The position numbers were made by a program, and so were the translations under genes. Of a DNA stretch of 58,330 bases, positions 43,161-50,753 are shown piece after piece (the first letter of the stretch is position 1; each line of letters opens with the position of its first letter). The stretch comes from an uncultured Eubacteriales bacterium (GTDB taxonomy: Bacteria > Bacillota > Clostridia > Oscillospirales > CAG-272): positions 1-58,330 of the forward strand of contig CAKSDP010000011.1 in assembly GCA_934446065.1 (NCBI GenBank), written 5' to 3'. A model generated the notes under the pieces. The model saw only the letters and a list, made by a program, of their open reading frames with translations, made no database searches and was not told the DNA's origin.

Positions 43161-43237
43161 GGCCTGGTAGCTCAGTTGGTTAGAGCGCTAGCCTGTCACG
43201 CTAGAGGTCGTGGGTTCGAGCCCCATCCGGGTCGCCA
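43161..43237 (+). tRNA. tRNA-Asp (anticodon GTC)
   Basis: 77 bases with encoded CCA. Acceptor GGCCTGG pairs with CCGGGTC including G-U pairs; anticodon loop CTGTCAC; T-arm GTGGGTTCGAGCCCCAT. Confidence 0.95.
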
Positions 43238-43280
43238 ATTTTTCTTGCAGCCGAGAAGATCATCACCGACGGTTGCTTAT

Positions 43281-43356
43281 GCCTCTGTAGCTCAGTTGGT
43301 AGAGCAGGGGACTGAAAATCCCCGTGTCGTTGGTTCGATTCCGACCGGAGGCACCA
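43281..43356 (+). tRNA. tRNA-Phe (anticodon GAA)
   Basis: 76 bases with encoded CCA. Acceptor GCCTCTG pairs with CGGAGGC; anticodon stem GGGGA/TCCCC around CTGAAAA. Confidence 0.95.
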
Positions 43357-43359
43357 TTC

Positions 43360-43435
43360 GCGGATTTAGCTCATTTGGTAGAGCGCGACCTTGCCAAGGT
43401 CGAGGTGGCGGGTTCGAGACCCGTAATCCGCTCCA
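43360..43435 (+). tRNA. tRNA-Gly (anticodon GCC)
   Basis: 76 bases with encoded CCA, three bases after tRNA-Phe. Acceptor GCGGATT/AATCCGC; anticodon stem CGACC/GGTCG around TTGCCAA. Confidence 0.95.
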
Positions 43436-43471
43436 TCGGTTCACCGCAAGGTGGACCGGAATATGAAAAAC

Positions 43472-43504
43472 ACGGACACAGCGCAACGCCGTGTCCGTTA
43501 TTTA
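43472..43504 (+). terminator. Possible terminator inside the tRNA array
   Basis: ACGGACAC pairs with GTGTCCGT across an 11-base loop, then TATTT. It lies between tRNA-Gly and tRNA-Cys and may lower read-through to the last tRNA. Confidence 0.55.
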
Positions 43505-43506
43505 AC

Positions 43507-43581
<75 letters not shown>

Positions 43582-43619
43582 TGAAAAAGCCCGTTTGCGT
43601 AAGCAAACGGGCTTTTTCA
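43582..43619 (+). terminator. Terminator of the tRNA array
   Basis: Perfect 17-base arms (TGAAAAAGCCCGTTTGC and its complement) around GTAA, beginning directly after the CCA of tRNA-Cys. Confidence 0.95.
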
Positions 43620-43715
43620 GTGAAGTGGATCCCTTGCGGATTTTGCAAAATACCCCCGGCGCGTGCGAGGGTATTTTACAATATAAAACCACCGCCGACA
43701 GTCTTTGTCCGGCGG

Positions 43716-43922
43716 TTATTCTTTATCTTCAATATACTGCATCACATCTTCAACATTGCATTTAAGAATTTTACAAAAGGTTTCTATCGTGTGTGTGCTT
43801 ACACTTTCGTTCCTCTTCAGACGAGTGATCTGCCCCGGACTTACGTGATATTGGGTTATCAGCTTATACTGTGTAACCCCTTTTTTGCTCATTGTTTTCC
43901 AAAGATTTTCATATGAGATCAT
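43716..43922 (-). CDS. XRE/Cro-family helix-turn-helix regulator
   Basis: 68 residues, a minimal Cro-like repressor: YENLWKTMSKKGVTQYKLITQYHVSPGQITRLKRNESV holds the helix-turn-helix, then STHTIETFCKILKCNVEDVMQYI. GGGAGG precedes the ATG. It is divergent from the TM2 gene, and a palindrome between them (43976-43993) is the likely operator for autoregulation and control of the neighbour. The stretch is visibly AT-richer than its surroundings and lies next to a tRNA array, which hints at acquisition. Confidence 0.85.
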   Translation of the reverse strand: MISYENLWKTMSKKGVTQYKLITQYHVSPGQITRLKRNESVSTHTIETFCKILKCNVEDVMQYIEDKE

Positions 43923-43941
43923 AAAATATCAAACCTCCCTA

Positions 43942-43971
43942 TTGACATATTAACCGATTTCAGTGTATAAT
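43942..43971 (+). promoter_or_regulatory. Sigma-A promoter of the TM2 gene
   Basis: TTGACA, 18-base spacer, TATAAT. The spacer contains TTAACCGAT (43950-43958), matching the half-site of the nearby palindrome, so a bound repressor would block this promoter. Confidence 0.75.
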
Positions 43972-43975
43972 ACTA

Positions 43976-43993
43976 TTAACCAATATCGGTTAA
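43976..43993. promoter_or_regulatory. Palindromic operator candidate between XRE and TM2 genes
   Basis: TTAACC-AATATC-GGTTAA, 6-base arms with a 6-base centre. A third TTAACC half-site occurs at 43950-43955 inside the promoter. Probably bound by the divergently encoded XRE protein. Confidence 0.6.
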
Positions 43994-44017
43994 TATATTT
44001 GAAGGGAGGAAGTCATT

Positions 44018-44233
44018 ATGGAAAGATCCGAAAAGGATTGGCTGACAACATTGCTATTATCCATTTTTGTGGGAGGCTTGGGGATCCATCGCTTCTATGT
44101 CGGTAAGATAGGAACCGGTATTCTTTGGCTGTTTACAGCAGGTTGTTTCGGAATTGGGGCGTTGGTGGATTTGATACTGATTGTCTGTGGAAAATTTACT
44201 GACGAAGAAGGAAAACTAATAATCAAGGATTGA
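44018..44233 (+). CDS. TM2-domain membrane protein
   Basis: 71 residues, strong GGGAGGA ribosome site. TM2 domain: KDWLTTLLLSIFVGGLGIHRFYVGKIGTGILWLFTAGCFGIGALVDLILI, two membrane helices linked by the conserved G-x-HRFY-G turn, then a charged tail. The function of bacterial TM2 proteins is poorly known. It is controlled from the shared intergenic region with the XRE gene. AT-rich codon choice unlike the surrounding genes. Confidence 0.88.
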   Translation: MERSEKDWLTTLLLSIFVGGLGIHRFYVGKIGTGILWLFTAGCFGIGALVDLILIVCGKFTDEEGKLIIKD

Positions 44234-44263
44234 TTTTTTAGCTTTCAAAAACCATGAAAAAAA

Positions 44264-44300
44264 CAAAGCACTGGCACCATTTAAGGGCGCCAGTGCTTTG
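44264..44300. terminator. Hairpin terminator after the TM2 gene
   Basis: 12-base arms CAAAGCACTGGC / GCCAGTGCTTTG around a 13-base loop, with an A-run before the left arm (a T-run on the minus strand). Confidence 0.75.
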
Positions 44301-44396
44301 CACAAACGCGATTTTGAAATGTTGTAAAATGAGAACAGTTATACTTTTCCTATTTCGATAACTTCCCCCGTTTTCCGACTCTATTGCAAAAGAATT

Positions 44397-44423
44397 CCCT
44401 TCCTGCACATCGTGCGGAGGGGG
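44397..44423 (-). terminator. Terminator for the DUF2927-like gene
   Basis: CCCTTCCTGCAC pairs with GTGCGGAGGGGG (one mismatch); on the minus strand it is followed by AATTCTTTT. Confidence 0.65.
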
Positions 44424-44433
44424 ATTTGTGTAT

Positions 44434-45186
44434 TTACCATCTGAGTGCCGATGCCGCGACGGGTATCGCCTCGGCTTTTGTCATTCCGACCGACAGCGCG
44501 GGCGAGTAGAGCAGCTCTACGACCGCAATATCAAGCGACGACGGTCGTTTATACAGGCACGTTCCCTGAAAGAAAACACTGTTCTGATACGACATCGAAT
44601 CGTTGCCGATACCCATTGACTGGAGTATCTCCTCGCATATCGTCGACTCGCGCTCGTACGTCTCCTCGCAGTCGATCGCCGCACGCGCCTCGAATATCTC
44701 GCACGTCTCTGTCCGCCAGCTGTATTCCGACATTCCGGTGCAGTCCTCGTTTGCGTATTCAAACATTTCGCAAAGCTCGTCGCGCGTGACAAAGTATATC
44801 TTGAAATTGACGCGCTCGCCGAAGCGTGCTGCGCGTATCCCGGGGAATCCGTCGATCGAGTTCAGCGTCTCGAAAAGATAGTCCATAAGCTCGCGGTCCG
44901 ATTCGGTGCAGTCTCCGATGATCTCGTAGTGTATCTCGCTGACCCAGCGGCACAGCCTGTCAGAGGACGTTCCGTATTCGCTTCCGAACGCTACCTCAAA
45001 AAAGTAGTCCATTATCTCCCCCGGACTGTATGCGTCCGAGTATATCCCGACATCTGCCGGAACAGCTGTTACTTCGCCGCTTGCGGTATCGTCTGTTATC
45101 GGTTTGCCGCGATCGTCGCCTGCGCACCCTGTAATGCACAGAAGCGCGAGAAGCGCAGATATAGCATTACGAATCCGCTTCGTCAT
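44434..45186 (-). CDS. DUF2927-like lipoprotein
   Basis: 250 residues from the ATG at 45186; the frame runs further upstream inside the neighbouring gene, but this start gives a clean lipoprotein signal (KRIRNAISALLALLCITGC). The mature part fits my memory of DUF2927: RLCRWVSEIHYEIIGDCTESD, RVNFKIYFVTRDELCEMFEYANED, then ESTICEEILQSMGIGNDSMSYQNSVF and LDIAVVELLYSPALSVGMTKAEA. That family is suspected to be protease-like; no activity is established that I know. It overlaps the 3' end of the PfkB-fold gene by 20 bases, so the two are coupled. Confidence 0.6.
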   Translation of the reverse strand: MTKRIRNAISALLALLCITGCAGDDRGKPITDDTASGEVTAVPADVGIYSDAYSPGEIMDYFFEVAFGSEYGTSSDRLCRWVSEIHYEIIGDCTESDRELMDYLFETLNSIDGFPGIRAARFGERVNFKIYFVTRDELCEMFEYANEDCTGMSEYSWRTETCEIFEARAAIDCEETYERESTICEEILQSMGIGNDSMSYQNSVFFQGTCLYKRPSSLDIAVVELLYSPALSVGMTKAEAIPVAASALRW

Positions 45187-46078
45187 GCCTGACGTCTGAT
45201 AGCGTCGGTATCTTCTGAAATGTTTCACCGAAATCCTCCCATAGAGTTACAGCCCGCAGCGCAAAATTTGCCGCCGACATAAGGCTCGCGCCGCGTATGT
45301 ATTCCGAGATCATCGCCGGAGCGAATACGTCGCAGAATGCGCGTCCGCGCGAGTTGCGGTCGAGAATGCGCCCCATGCGTCCGTCGTATATGTATATGCT
45401 GCCGCCGCTCATCCGGAATACGGTACATTCGCACTTTATGCGTTCCGCAAGGGCGAATACCGCCTTGAGCGATGCGTCCGGAGTTGACGGGTTGATCCCC
45501 GTGATCGCACGGATCGCCGCCGCGTCTCCTATAAAGAATTTTGCCGATTTGGGCAGGAACGGGCGCTCGCCGCCGCATATCATGTCCGATGCGCTCACGT
45601 ACAGCGGGATCTCGCGACCGCGCGCGAATACTTCGACCGCCGCCGCAGCGGATGCGGGAGTGTCAAGCCGCAGCAGAACTCCGTCCGGGTAGCAGTTGAA
45701 CGCTTCCTCGACCGCAGATTCCGACATGAATTCGGATGCACCGGGATAAATGATCGTCCGCTCCCCCGCCTCGGTCTCACGCAGCGTGACCGAGAGGGAG
45801 GTCGTCCTCTGCGGGACCCGCACCATGAAGCGCGTGTCAACCCCGCCGTCCGACAGCATGGATATCAGCTTTGTGCCGTTCGAGTCGCTGCCGACGCTCG
45901 ACAGGAGCACGGAGTCTACACCGAGCCTCGAGAGCGCAAGAGCCGCCGCCGCACCGCGCAGATCGGGTGAGTACGAGTACGACTCGCCGAGCGCGCTCTC
46001 GCCGGAGTACGGCAGCCTGTCGCACGACAGGGTCAGACGGACTCCCGCGCATCCGGTAACAAGAATTCTTTTTTTCAT
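45167..46078 (-). CDS. PfkB/ribokinase-fold protein with altered anion-hole motif
   Basis: 303 residues, AAAGGGGG upstream of the ATG. The N-terminal part matches PfkB sugar kinases: LRGAAAALALSRLGVDSVLLSSVGSDSNGTKLISML. At the C-terminal signature, where kinases have DTxGAGDxF, the protein reads NSRGRAFCDVFAPAM: the likely catalytic Asp is kept, but the glycines of the anion hole are lost. It may be a pseudokinase or bind a nucleoside without phosphorylating it. It is followed, with overlap, by a lipoprotein gene, an unusual partner for a sugar kinase. Confidence 0.7.
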   Translation of the reverse strand: MKKRILVTGCAGVRLTLSCDRLPYSGESALGESYSYSPDLRGAAAALALSRLGVDSVLLSSVGSDSNGTKLISMLSDGGVDTRFMVRVPQRTTSLSVTLRETEAGERTIIYPGASEFMSESAVEEAFNCYPDGVLLRLDTPASAAAAVEVFARGREIPLYVSASDMICGGERPFLPKSAKFFIGDAAAIRAITGINPSTPDASLKAVFALAERIKCECTVFRMSGGSIYIYDGRMGRILDRNSRGRAFCDVFAPAMISEYIRGASLMSAANFALRAVTLWEDFGETFQKIPTLSDVRHDEADS

Positions 46079-46144
46079 AGACGACAGCCCCCTTTAGATT
46101 AAAGATCGCGACTGTTTTTCCTACAGCATATATTATATACCTCT

Positions 46145-46173
46145 ATTATACGACGAATTTTTCGATCCGTCAA
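46145..46173 (-). promoter_or_regulatory. Sigma-A promoter of the PfkB-fold/DUF2927 pair
   Basis: On the minus strand TTGACG, 17-base spacer, TATAAT, about 65 bases before the start codon. Confidence 0.8.
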
Positions 46174-46277
46174 GACGGGGATCGCATACGCCGTGCTCTG
46201 GCTTTCGTCAGTTGTAATAATATAGCAATACGGAGCGGAAAATTTTTGACACATCAGGAGAAATTGCAGGATAAATC

Positions 46278-46306
46278 TTGACAAGCGTCATTTTCATGTG
46301 TATCAT
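46278..46306 (+). promoter_or_regulatory. Sigma-A promoter of the amino-acid ABC transporter
   Basis: TTGACA, 17-base spacer, TATCAT. It leaves a leader of about 85 bases before the first gene. The rest of the 46079-46399 gap shows no gene. Confidence 0.75.
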
Positions 46307-46399
46307 ATATTTATATATTTTCTTTATACTCAGGGAAATTATATCGTCGGCTCCGGCGTCCTTCAGGGGCAAATTCCACCGTGAAAGGAATAAGTACAA

Positions 46400-47275
46400 A
46401 TGAAAAAAGTAATCTCAGCCATCATTGCCGCAGTAATGATCGTGTGCTCCCTCGCAGCTTGCGGAGGATCTGCCGATAAGGACAAGGACACCGGTGTAAA
46501 GGATCTCGATAAGATCAAGGCGGCAGGCGTTATCCGCGTCGGCATGGAGTGCAACTATGCTCCGTTCAACTGGACGCAGGCTGCTGCAAGCGATACCACC
46601 GCTGAAATCACGAGCGGCGGCTACGCTGACGGATATGATATCCAGATCGCAAAGAAGCTCGCCGATTCGCTCGGCGTAAAGCTTGAGGTCGTCAAGACCG
46701 AGTGGGACGGACTTTCGCAGTCCCTCGTCTCCGGAGAGATCGACGCGATCATCGCCGGAATGAGCCCCACGGCAGAGAGAAAGGCGACCATCGACTTCTC
46801 CGATAACTACTACAAGAGCAACCTTGTTATCGTCGTAAAGAAGGACGGCGCGTTCACCGGCGCTAAGTCCATCAACGATTTTGAAGGCGCAAAGATCACC
46901 GGTCAGCTCAACACCTTCCACTACACTGTTATCAGCCAGATGAAGGGCGTATCAAAGCAGACCGCTCTCGCAGATTTCCCCGCAATGATCGTTGCTCTGC
47001 AGAGCGGAACGATCGACGGCTACGTCTCCGAGAAGCCCGGAGCAGTATCTGCCGTTGCAGCTAACCCCGACCTCACGTTTGTCGAGTTTGAGGGTGATAA
47101 CGGATTTGTTACGTCTGACGACGATACCGCAATTGCGGTCGGCGTGAGAAAGGGAAGCGACCTCAGAGAGGCGCTCAATGAGGCTCTCGCAAAGATCTCC
47201 GACGACGAGAGAGAGCAGCTCATGCTCGACGCCGTAGCACGTCAGCCTCTGAGCGACGACAGCTCCGCAGAATAA
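46400..47275 (+). CDS. Polar amino-acid ABC transporter, substrate-binding lipoprotein
   Basis: 291 residues. Lipoprotein signal MKKVISAIIAAVMIVCSLAAC with lipobox LAAC, then a SBP_bac_3 fold: GVIRVGMECNYAPFNW, GYDIQIAKKLADSLGVKLEVV, SGEIDAIIAGMSPTAERK, IDFSDNYYKSNLVIVV. It captures an amino acid (type not readable) outside the cell for the permease and ATPase encoded next. Codon use is strongly biased, consistent with high expression. A hairpin before the permease gene probably gives the binding protein an excess over the membrane subunits. Confidence 0.93.
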   Translation: MKKVISAIIAAVMIVCSLAACGGSADKDKDTGVKDLDKIKAAGVIRVGMECNYAPFNWTQAAASDTTAEITSGGYADGYDIQIAKKLADSLGVKLEVVKTEWDGLSQSLVSGEIDAIIAGMSPTAERKATIDFSDNYYKSNLVIVVKKDGAFTGAKSINDFEGAKITGQLNTFHYTVISQMKGVSKQTALADFPAMIVALQSGTIDGYVSEKPGAVSAVAANPDLTFVEFEGDNGFVTSDDDTAIAVGVRKGSDLREALNEALAKISDDEREQLMLDAVARQPLSDDSSAE

Positions 47276-47300
47276 CATAAACCGAACAGAGTAGATGCTT

Positions 47301-47355
47301 CAAGGCAGCCCCCGAGCTGATATTGCGCTTGGTGCGCTGCCTTGAATTTTTCGTT
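47301..47355 (+). terminator. Attenuating hairpin between binding protein and permease genes
   Basis: CAAGGCAGC pairs with GCTGCCTTG across 26 bases, followed by AATTTTTCGTTTTT. Terminator-like, inside an operon, so likely partial. Confidence 0.65.
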
Positions 47356-47388
47356 TTTCATACACTGATAAAAAGGATTGGTAATATT

Positions 47389-48174
47389 ATGCCGCAGTCA
47401 TTTTTCGAGTGGATCGTGTTCCTCGTGAAGGAATATTACCCCCTGTTTCTGAGGGGGGTCGGCGTCACACTCGCCGTTTCGATCACCGGTACCGTGATCG
47501 GATTTATAATAGGTCTCGGCGTGGCGCTGCTGCGCACGATCCCGAACGAGGGCAAGAGATACGGCGTCGTCAGACGTGCGCTTGTCGGCGCAGCCAAGTT
47601 TATCTGCACCGTGTACGTCGAGGTGTTCCGCGGCACGCCTATGATGGTTCAGGCGATGGTCATGTATTACGGATGGCTTGCGGCTGCCCTGTCCGGCCTC
47701 GGCGACGTCGGTAAGGGTATCGTCTCCGCGATCATCATAATCTCGATAAATACCGGTGCGTATATGGCTGAGATCGTGCGCGGCGGCATCATCTCCGTCG
47801 ACCGCGGACAGACCGAGGGCGCAATGTCGGTCGGTATGACGCATTGGCAGACGATGGTCGGCGTTATCTTCCCGCAGGCAGTGCGGAATATCATGCCCGC
47901 TATCGGCAACGAGTTCGTCGTAAACATCAAGGACAGCTCGGTTTTGAACGTCATCGCTGTCGCCGAGCTGTTCTTCAACGCGAAATCCGCTGCCGGAACA
48001 TACCTCAGATATTTTGAGGTTTTCACGATCGTCGGACTCATCTATTTCGTGCTTACATTCACCGTGACAAGACTTCTCCGCGTCGTGGAGAAGCATATGG
48101 ACGGACCGGATCATTACGTGATCCTCGGCTCGCAGAGCGATGTGGCTCCGCTTGAGAAAAAGACTCATGCGTGA
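47389..48174 (+). CDS. Polar amino-acid ABC transporter, permease
   Basis: 261 residues from the ATG at 47389 (AAAAGG upstream). HisM/GlnP-type permease: FLRGVGVTLAVSITGTVIGFIIGLGVALLR, YVEVFRGTPMMVQAMVMYYG, and the coupling loop AYMAEIVRGGIISVDRGQTEGAMSVGMT. It forms the membrane channel with the neighbouring ATPase; a single permease gene suggests a homodimer. Confidence 0.93.
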   Translation: MPQSFFEWIVFLVKEYYPLFLRGVGVTLAVSITGTVIGFIIGLGVALLRTIPNEGKRYGVVRRALVGAAKFICTVYVEVFRGTPMMVQAMVMYYGWLAAALSGLGDVGKGIVSAIIIISINTGAYMAEIVRGGIISVDRGQTEGAMSVGMTHWQTMVGVIFPQAVRNIMPAIGNEFVVNIKDSSVLNVIAVAELFFNAKSAAGTYLRYFEVFTIVGLIYFVLTFTVTRLLRVVEKHMDGPDHYVILGSQSDVAPLEKKTHA

Positions 48175-48201
48175 CTTGGCGGAAAGGATATGGTGAAATA
48201 A

Positions 48202-48933
48202 ATGAGCGTAGTATTTTCAGTTGAGGGACTCGAAAAGAGTTTCGGCGAAAACCACGTCCTCAAGGGGATCGACATGACCGTCTCGGACGGCGAAGTCGTT
48301 TCCGTTATCGGTTCGTCCGGTTCGGGAAAATCGACCCTGCTCAGGTGCATCAACCTGCTCGAGACGCCGACTGCCGGACGCATCCTCTTCCGCGGCAAGG
48401 ATATCGAGCGCGAGTTCAAGGCTCCGCATATCTACCGCGCAAAGGTCGGAATGGTGTTCCAGCAGTTCAACCTGTTCAACAACATGACCGTTCTGCAAAA
48501 CTGCATCGCAGGGCAGGTCAAGGTCCTGCATCGTAGCCGCGCCGAGGCGGAGGAGACGGCAAAGAAGTACCTCGACCGCGTCGGAATGCTTAAATTCAGC
48601 AACGCAAAGCCGTCGCAGATATCGGGCGGTCAGAAGCAGCGCGTAGCGATCGCACGCAGCCTGTCGATGAATCCCGAGGCGATACTGTTTGATGAGCCGA
48701 CGTCGGCTCTCGACCCCGAGATGGTCGGAGAGGTGCTCTCCGTTATGCGCGACCTTGCCGATTCGGGACTTACGATGATCGTAGTAACGCACGAGATGGG
48801 ATTCGCACGCGATGTCTCGTCGAGAGTGCTGTTCATGGATAAAGGCGTGATCGAGGAGGACGGCGCCCCGTCCGAAATATTCGGTAATCCGAAGAAGGAG
48901 CGCACGAAGGAGTTCCTGTCGCGCGTTCTCTGA
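48202..48933 (+). CDS. Polar amino-acid ABC transporter, ATP-binding protein
   Basis: 243 residues, GlnQ/HisP type: Walker A GSSGSGKSTLLRC near residue 36, Q-loop VGMVFQQFNLFNN, signature ISGGQKQRVAIARSLS and Walker B AILFDEPTSALDPE. It drives import through the preceding permease. dut follows 24 bases later. Confidence 0.95.
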   Translation: MSVVFSVEGLEKSFGENHVLKGIDMTVSDGEVVSVIGSSGSGKSTLLRCINLLETPTAGRILFRGKDIEREFKAPHIYRAKVGMVFQQFNLFNNMTVLQNCIAGQVKVLHRSRAEAEETAKKYLDRVGMLKFSNAKPSQISGGQKQRVAIARSLSMNPEAILFDEPTSALDPEMVGEVLSVMRDLADSGLTMIVVTHEMGFARDVSSRVLFMDKGVIEEDGAPSEIFGNPKKERTKEFLSRVL

Positions 48934-48957
48934 TATATAAGAAAGAAGGATTTGCAA

Positions 48958-49410
48958 ATGTCGAATGCAGCCGAAATAAAAGTTAAAAAGCTCCGCGATG
49001 ACGCAAAGCTTCCCGTGCGCGGCAGCGCGGCAGCTGCCGGAGCGGATCTCTGCGCGTGCTCCGACGGCGAGACTATCATTATTGCTGCCGGCGAGACTGT
49101 GTTTATTCATACCGGAATTGCAGTTGAGATACCGGACGGATTTGTCGGACTTATATTTGCGCGTAGCGGACTCAGCACGAAGCGCGGACTTGCACCGGCG
49201 AACAAGGTCGGCGTGATCGACTCCGACTACCGCGGCGAGATAATCGTTGCACTGCACAACCACGGCGCGGCAGAGCAGGTGATTGAGCGCGGCGAGAGGA
49301 TCGCACAGCTTGTCATCATGCCGTATGCGGCAGCGGATTACAACTGGGCGGAGGAGCTTTCCGATACCTCTCGCGGAGAGGGCGGATTCGGTTCTACCGG
49401 CCGCAAGTGA
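48958..49410 (+). CDS. dut: dUTP diphosphatase
   Basis: 150 residues from the ATG at 48958 (GAAGGA upstream). All trimeric dUTPase motifs are present: AAAGADLCA, ARSGLSTKRGL, NKVGVIDSDYRGEIIVALHN, GERIAQLVIM and the C-terminal RGEGGFGSTG arm. It hydrolyses dUTP to dUMP and pyrophosphate, keeping uracil out of DNA and supplying dUMP. Confidence 0.96.
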   Translation: MSNAAEIKVKKLRDDAKLPVRGSAAAAGADLCACSDGETIIIAAGETVFIHTGIAVEIPDGFVGLIFARSGLSTKRGLAPANKVGVIDSDYRGEIIVALHNHGAAEQVIERGERIAQLVIMPYAAADYNWAEELSDTSRGEGGFGSTGRK

Positions 49411-49422
49411 GATAAATAAAAC

Positions 49423-49457
49423 AAAAGAGGACGATATAAAATATCGTCCTCTTTTTA
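49423..49457. terminator. Bidirectional terminator between dut and argD
   Basis: AAAAGAGGACGATAT pairs with ATATCGTCCTCTTTT around AAA; serves both converging genes. Confidence 0.95.
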
Positions 49458-49469
49458 TGTCGTCTTTCC

Positions 49470-50651
49470 TTACGCCATTTCCTCGGAAATAGCTTCAATG
49501 ATGCGGTCGATTGCCGTTGACAGAAGCGCCATGTCGATGTTGAGCGGCGGGAGCAGTCTGAGCTTCGTCTTTGCGGTGAGAGCAAGAACGCCTTTCGCCT
49601 GAAGACGCGCAAGAAGCGCCGCTGCATTGCATTCGACTTCAACGCCGACCATGAGCCCCATTCCTGTCACGCGGACAACTCCCGGTACACCGGCAAGCTT
49701 CGCGCGAATAAGATCGCCGCGCTCGCGAACTCCCACGAGGAGATCGTCGTCAATGCGCGAGAGGATCGACAGCGCACCTGCCGCCGCTACGGGGTTTCCG
49801 CCGAACGTCGAGCCGTTTGAGCCGGGTGTGAACAGATCCGCAACACGCTCGCCGAGGATCGTTGCACCCATCGGCAGACCGCCCGCGATACCCTTTGCGG
49901 TCGTCACCACGTCAGGGTGAACATCGTAGTTCATGTAGGCGTAAAGCTCACCCGTGCGGCCGTTACCCGACTGTACCTCGTCAACGATAAATACCATGTC
50001 GCGCTCGCGGCACAGTTTCTCTACCGCTTGAACAAATTCTGCCTCAAGTGCGCACACGCCGCCCTCGCCCTGCACGACCTCGATCATCACCGCCGCGCAT
50101 TTCACGCTGTCCGCGAGGAATTTTACCGATTCAATGTCGTCGGCATCTGCGTAAACGAATCCCGGCGTCATCGGACGGAAATCCTTGTGGAATACATCCT
50201 GCCCCGTCGCTGACAGCGTCGTGATCGTCCGCCCGTGGAAGCTGTTTTTCAGCGTGATTATCGTGAACGTGTCGCGTCCGTGATGTACCTCCGCGTATTT
50301 GCGTGCCGCCTTGATCGCGCACTCGTTTGCCTCTGCGCCCGAGTTTGAGAAGAACACGCGGCTCATCCCCGTTCTCTCGCAGAGCATCGCCGCAAGGCGA
50401 GCGCTCGGCTCAGTGTAGTACAGGTTTGACGCGTGCTGCAATTTTGCCGCCTGTGCCGATACCGCCGCGACCCACTCCGGGTCGCACGATCCGAACGCGC
50501 TCACTCCGATACCGCAGCCGAGATCAATGTATTCCTTGCCGTCGGCATCGTACAAAAGCGCACCGCAGCCGTGATCAAGCGCGATCGGAAAGCGTGCGTA
50601 TGTGTTCGCCGCGTGCTCGTGGTCAAGCTCCATTATTTCCTGTGAATTCAT
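49470..50651 (-). CDS. argD: Acetylornithine aminotransferase
   Basis: 393 residues from the ATG at 50651 preceded by GGAGGT. Class III aminotransferase: YIDLGCGIGVSAFG, FFSNSGAEANECAIKAARKYA, the PLP-contact Asp in VFIVDEVQSGNGRTG and the Schiff-base Lys in TTAKGIAGGLPMGA. It converts N-acetylglutamate semialdehyde to N-acetylornithine. Last gene of the arginine cluster; paralogues with ornithine or 4-aminobutyrate specificity exist, but the context decides. Confidence 0.93.
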   Translation of the reverse strand: MNSQEIMELDHEHAANTYARFPIALDHGCGALLYDADGKEYIDLGCGIGVSAFGSCDPEWVAAVSAQAAKLQHASNLYYTEPSARLAAMLCERTGMSRVFFSNSGAEANECAIKAARKYAEVHHGRDTFTIITLKNSFHGRTITTLSATGQDVFHKDFRPMTPGFVYADADDIESVKFLADSVKCAAVMIEVVQGEGGVCALEAEFVQAVEKLCRERDMVFIVDEVQSGNGRTGELYAYMNYDVHPDVVTTAKGIAGGLPMGATILGERVADLFTPGSNGSTFGGNPVAAAGALSILSRIDDDLLVGVRERGDLIRAKLAGVPGVVRVTGMGLMVGVEVECNAAALLARLQAKGVLALTAKTKLRLLPPLNIDMALLSTAIDRIIEAISEEMA

Positions 50652-50753
50652 GTGTCTACCTCCGTGTAGCGGGACTTGCCCGATACTCATATAACGAATT
50701 TACGGGCTGCCGCGTGTGCGGCAACCCTGCGTTTGTCTGTCAGTCGTAAGTCG

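Noticed and set aside
43176..43466. Open frames running through the tRNA array
   Set aside because: Products of tRNA sequence; no coding signals.
43582..43930. Integration attachment repeat at tRNA-Cys
   Set aside because: I found no second copy of the tRNA 3' end downstream and no integrase gene.
50706..50725. Hairpin between argB and argD as a terminator
   Set aside because: Only a 6-base stem with no T-run in the direction of transcription.
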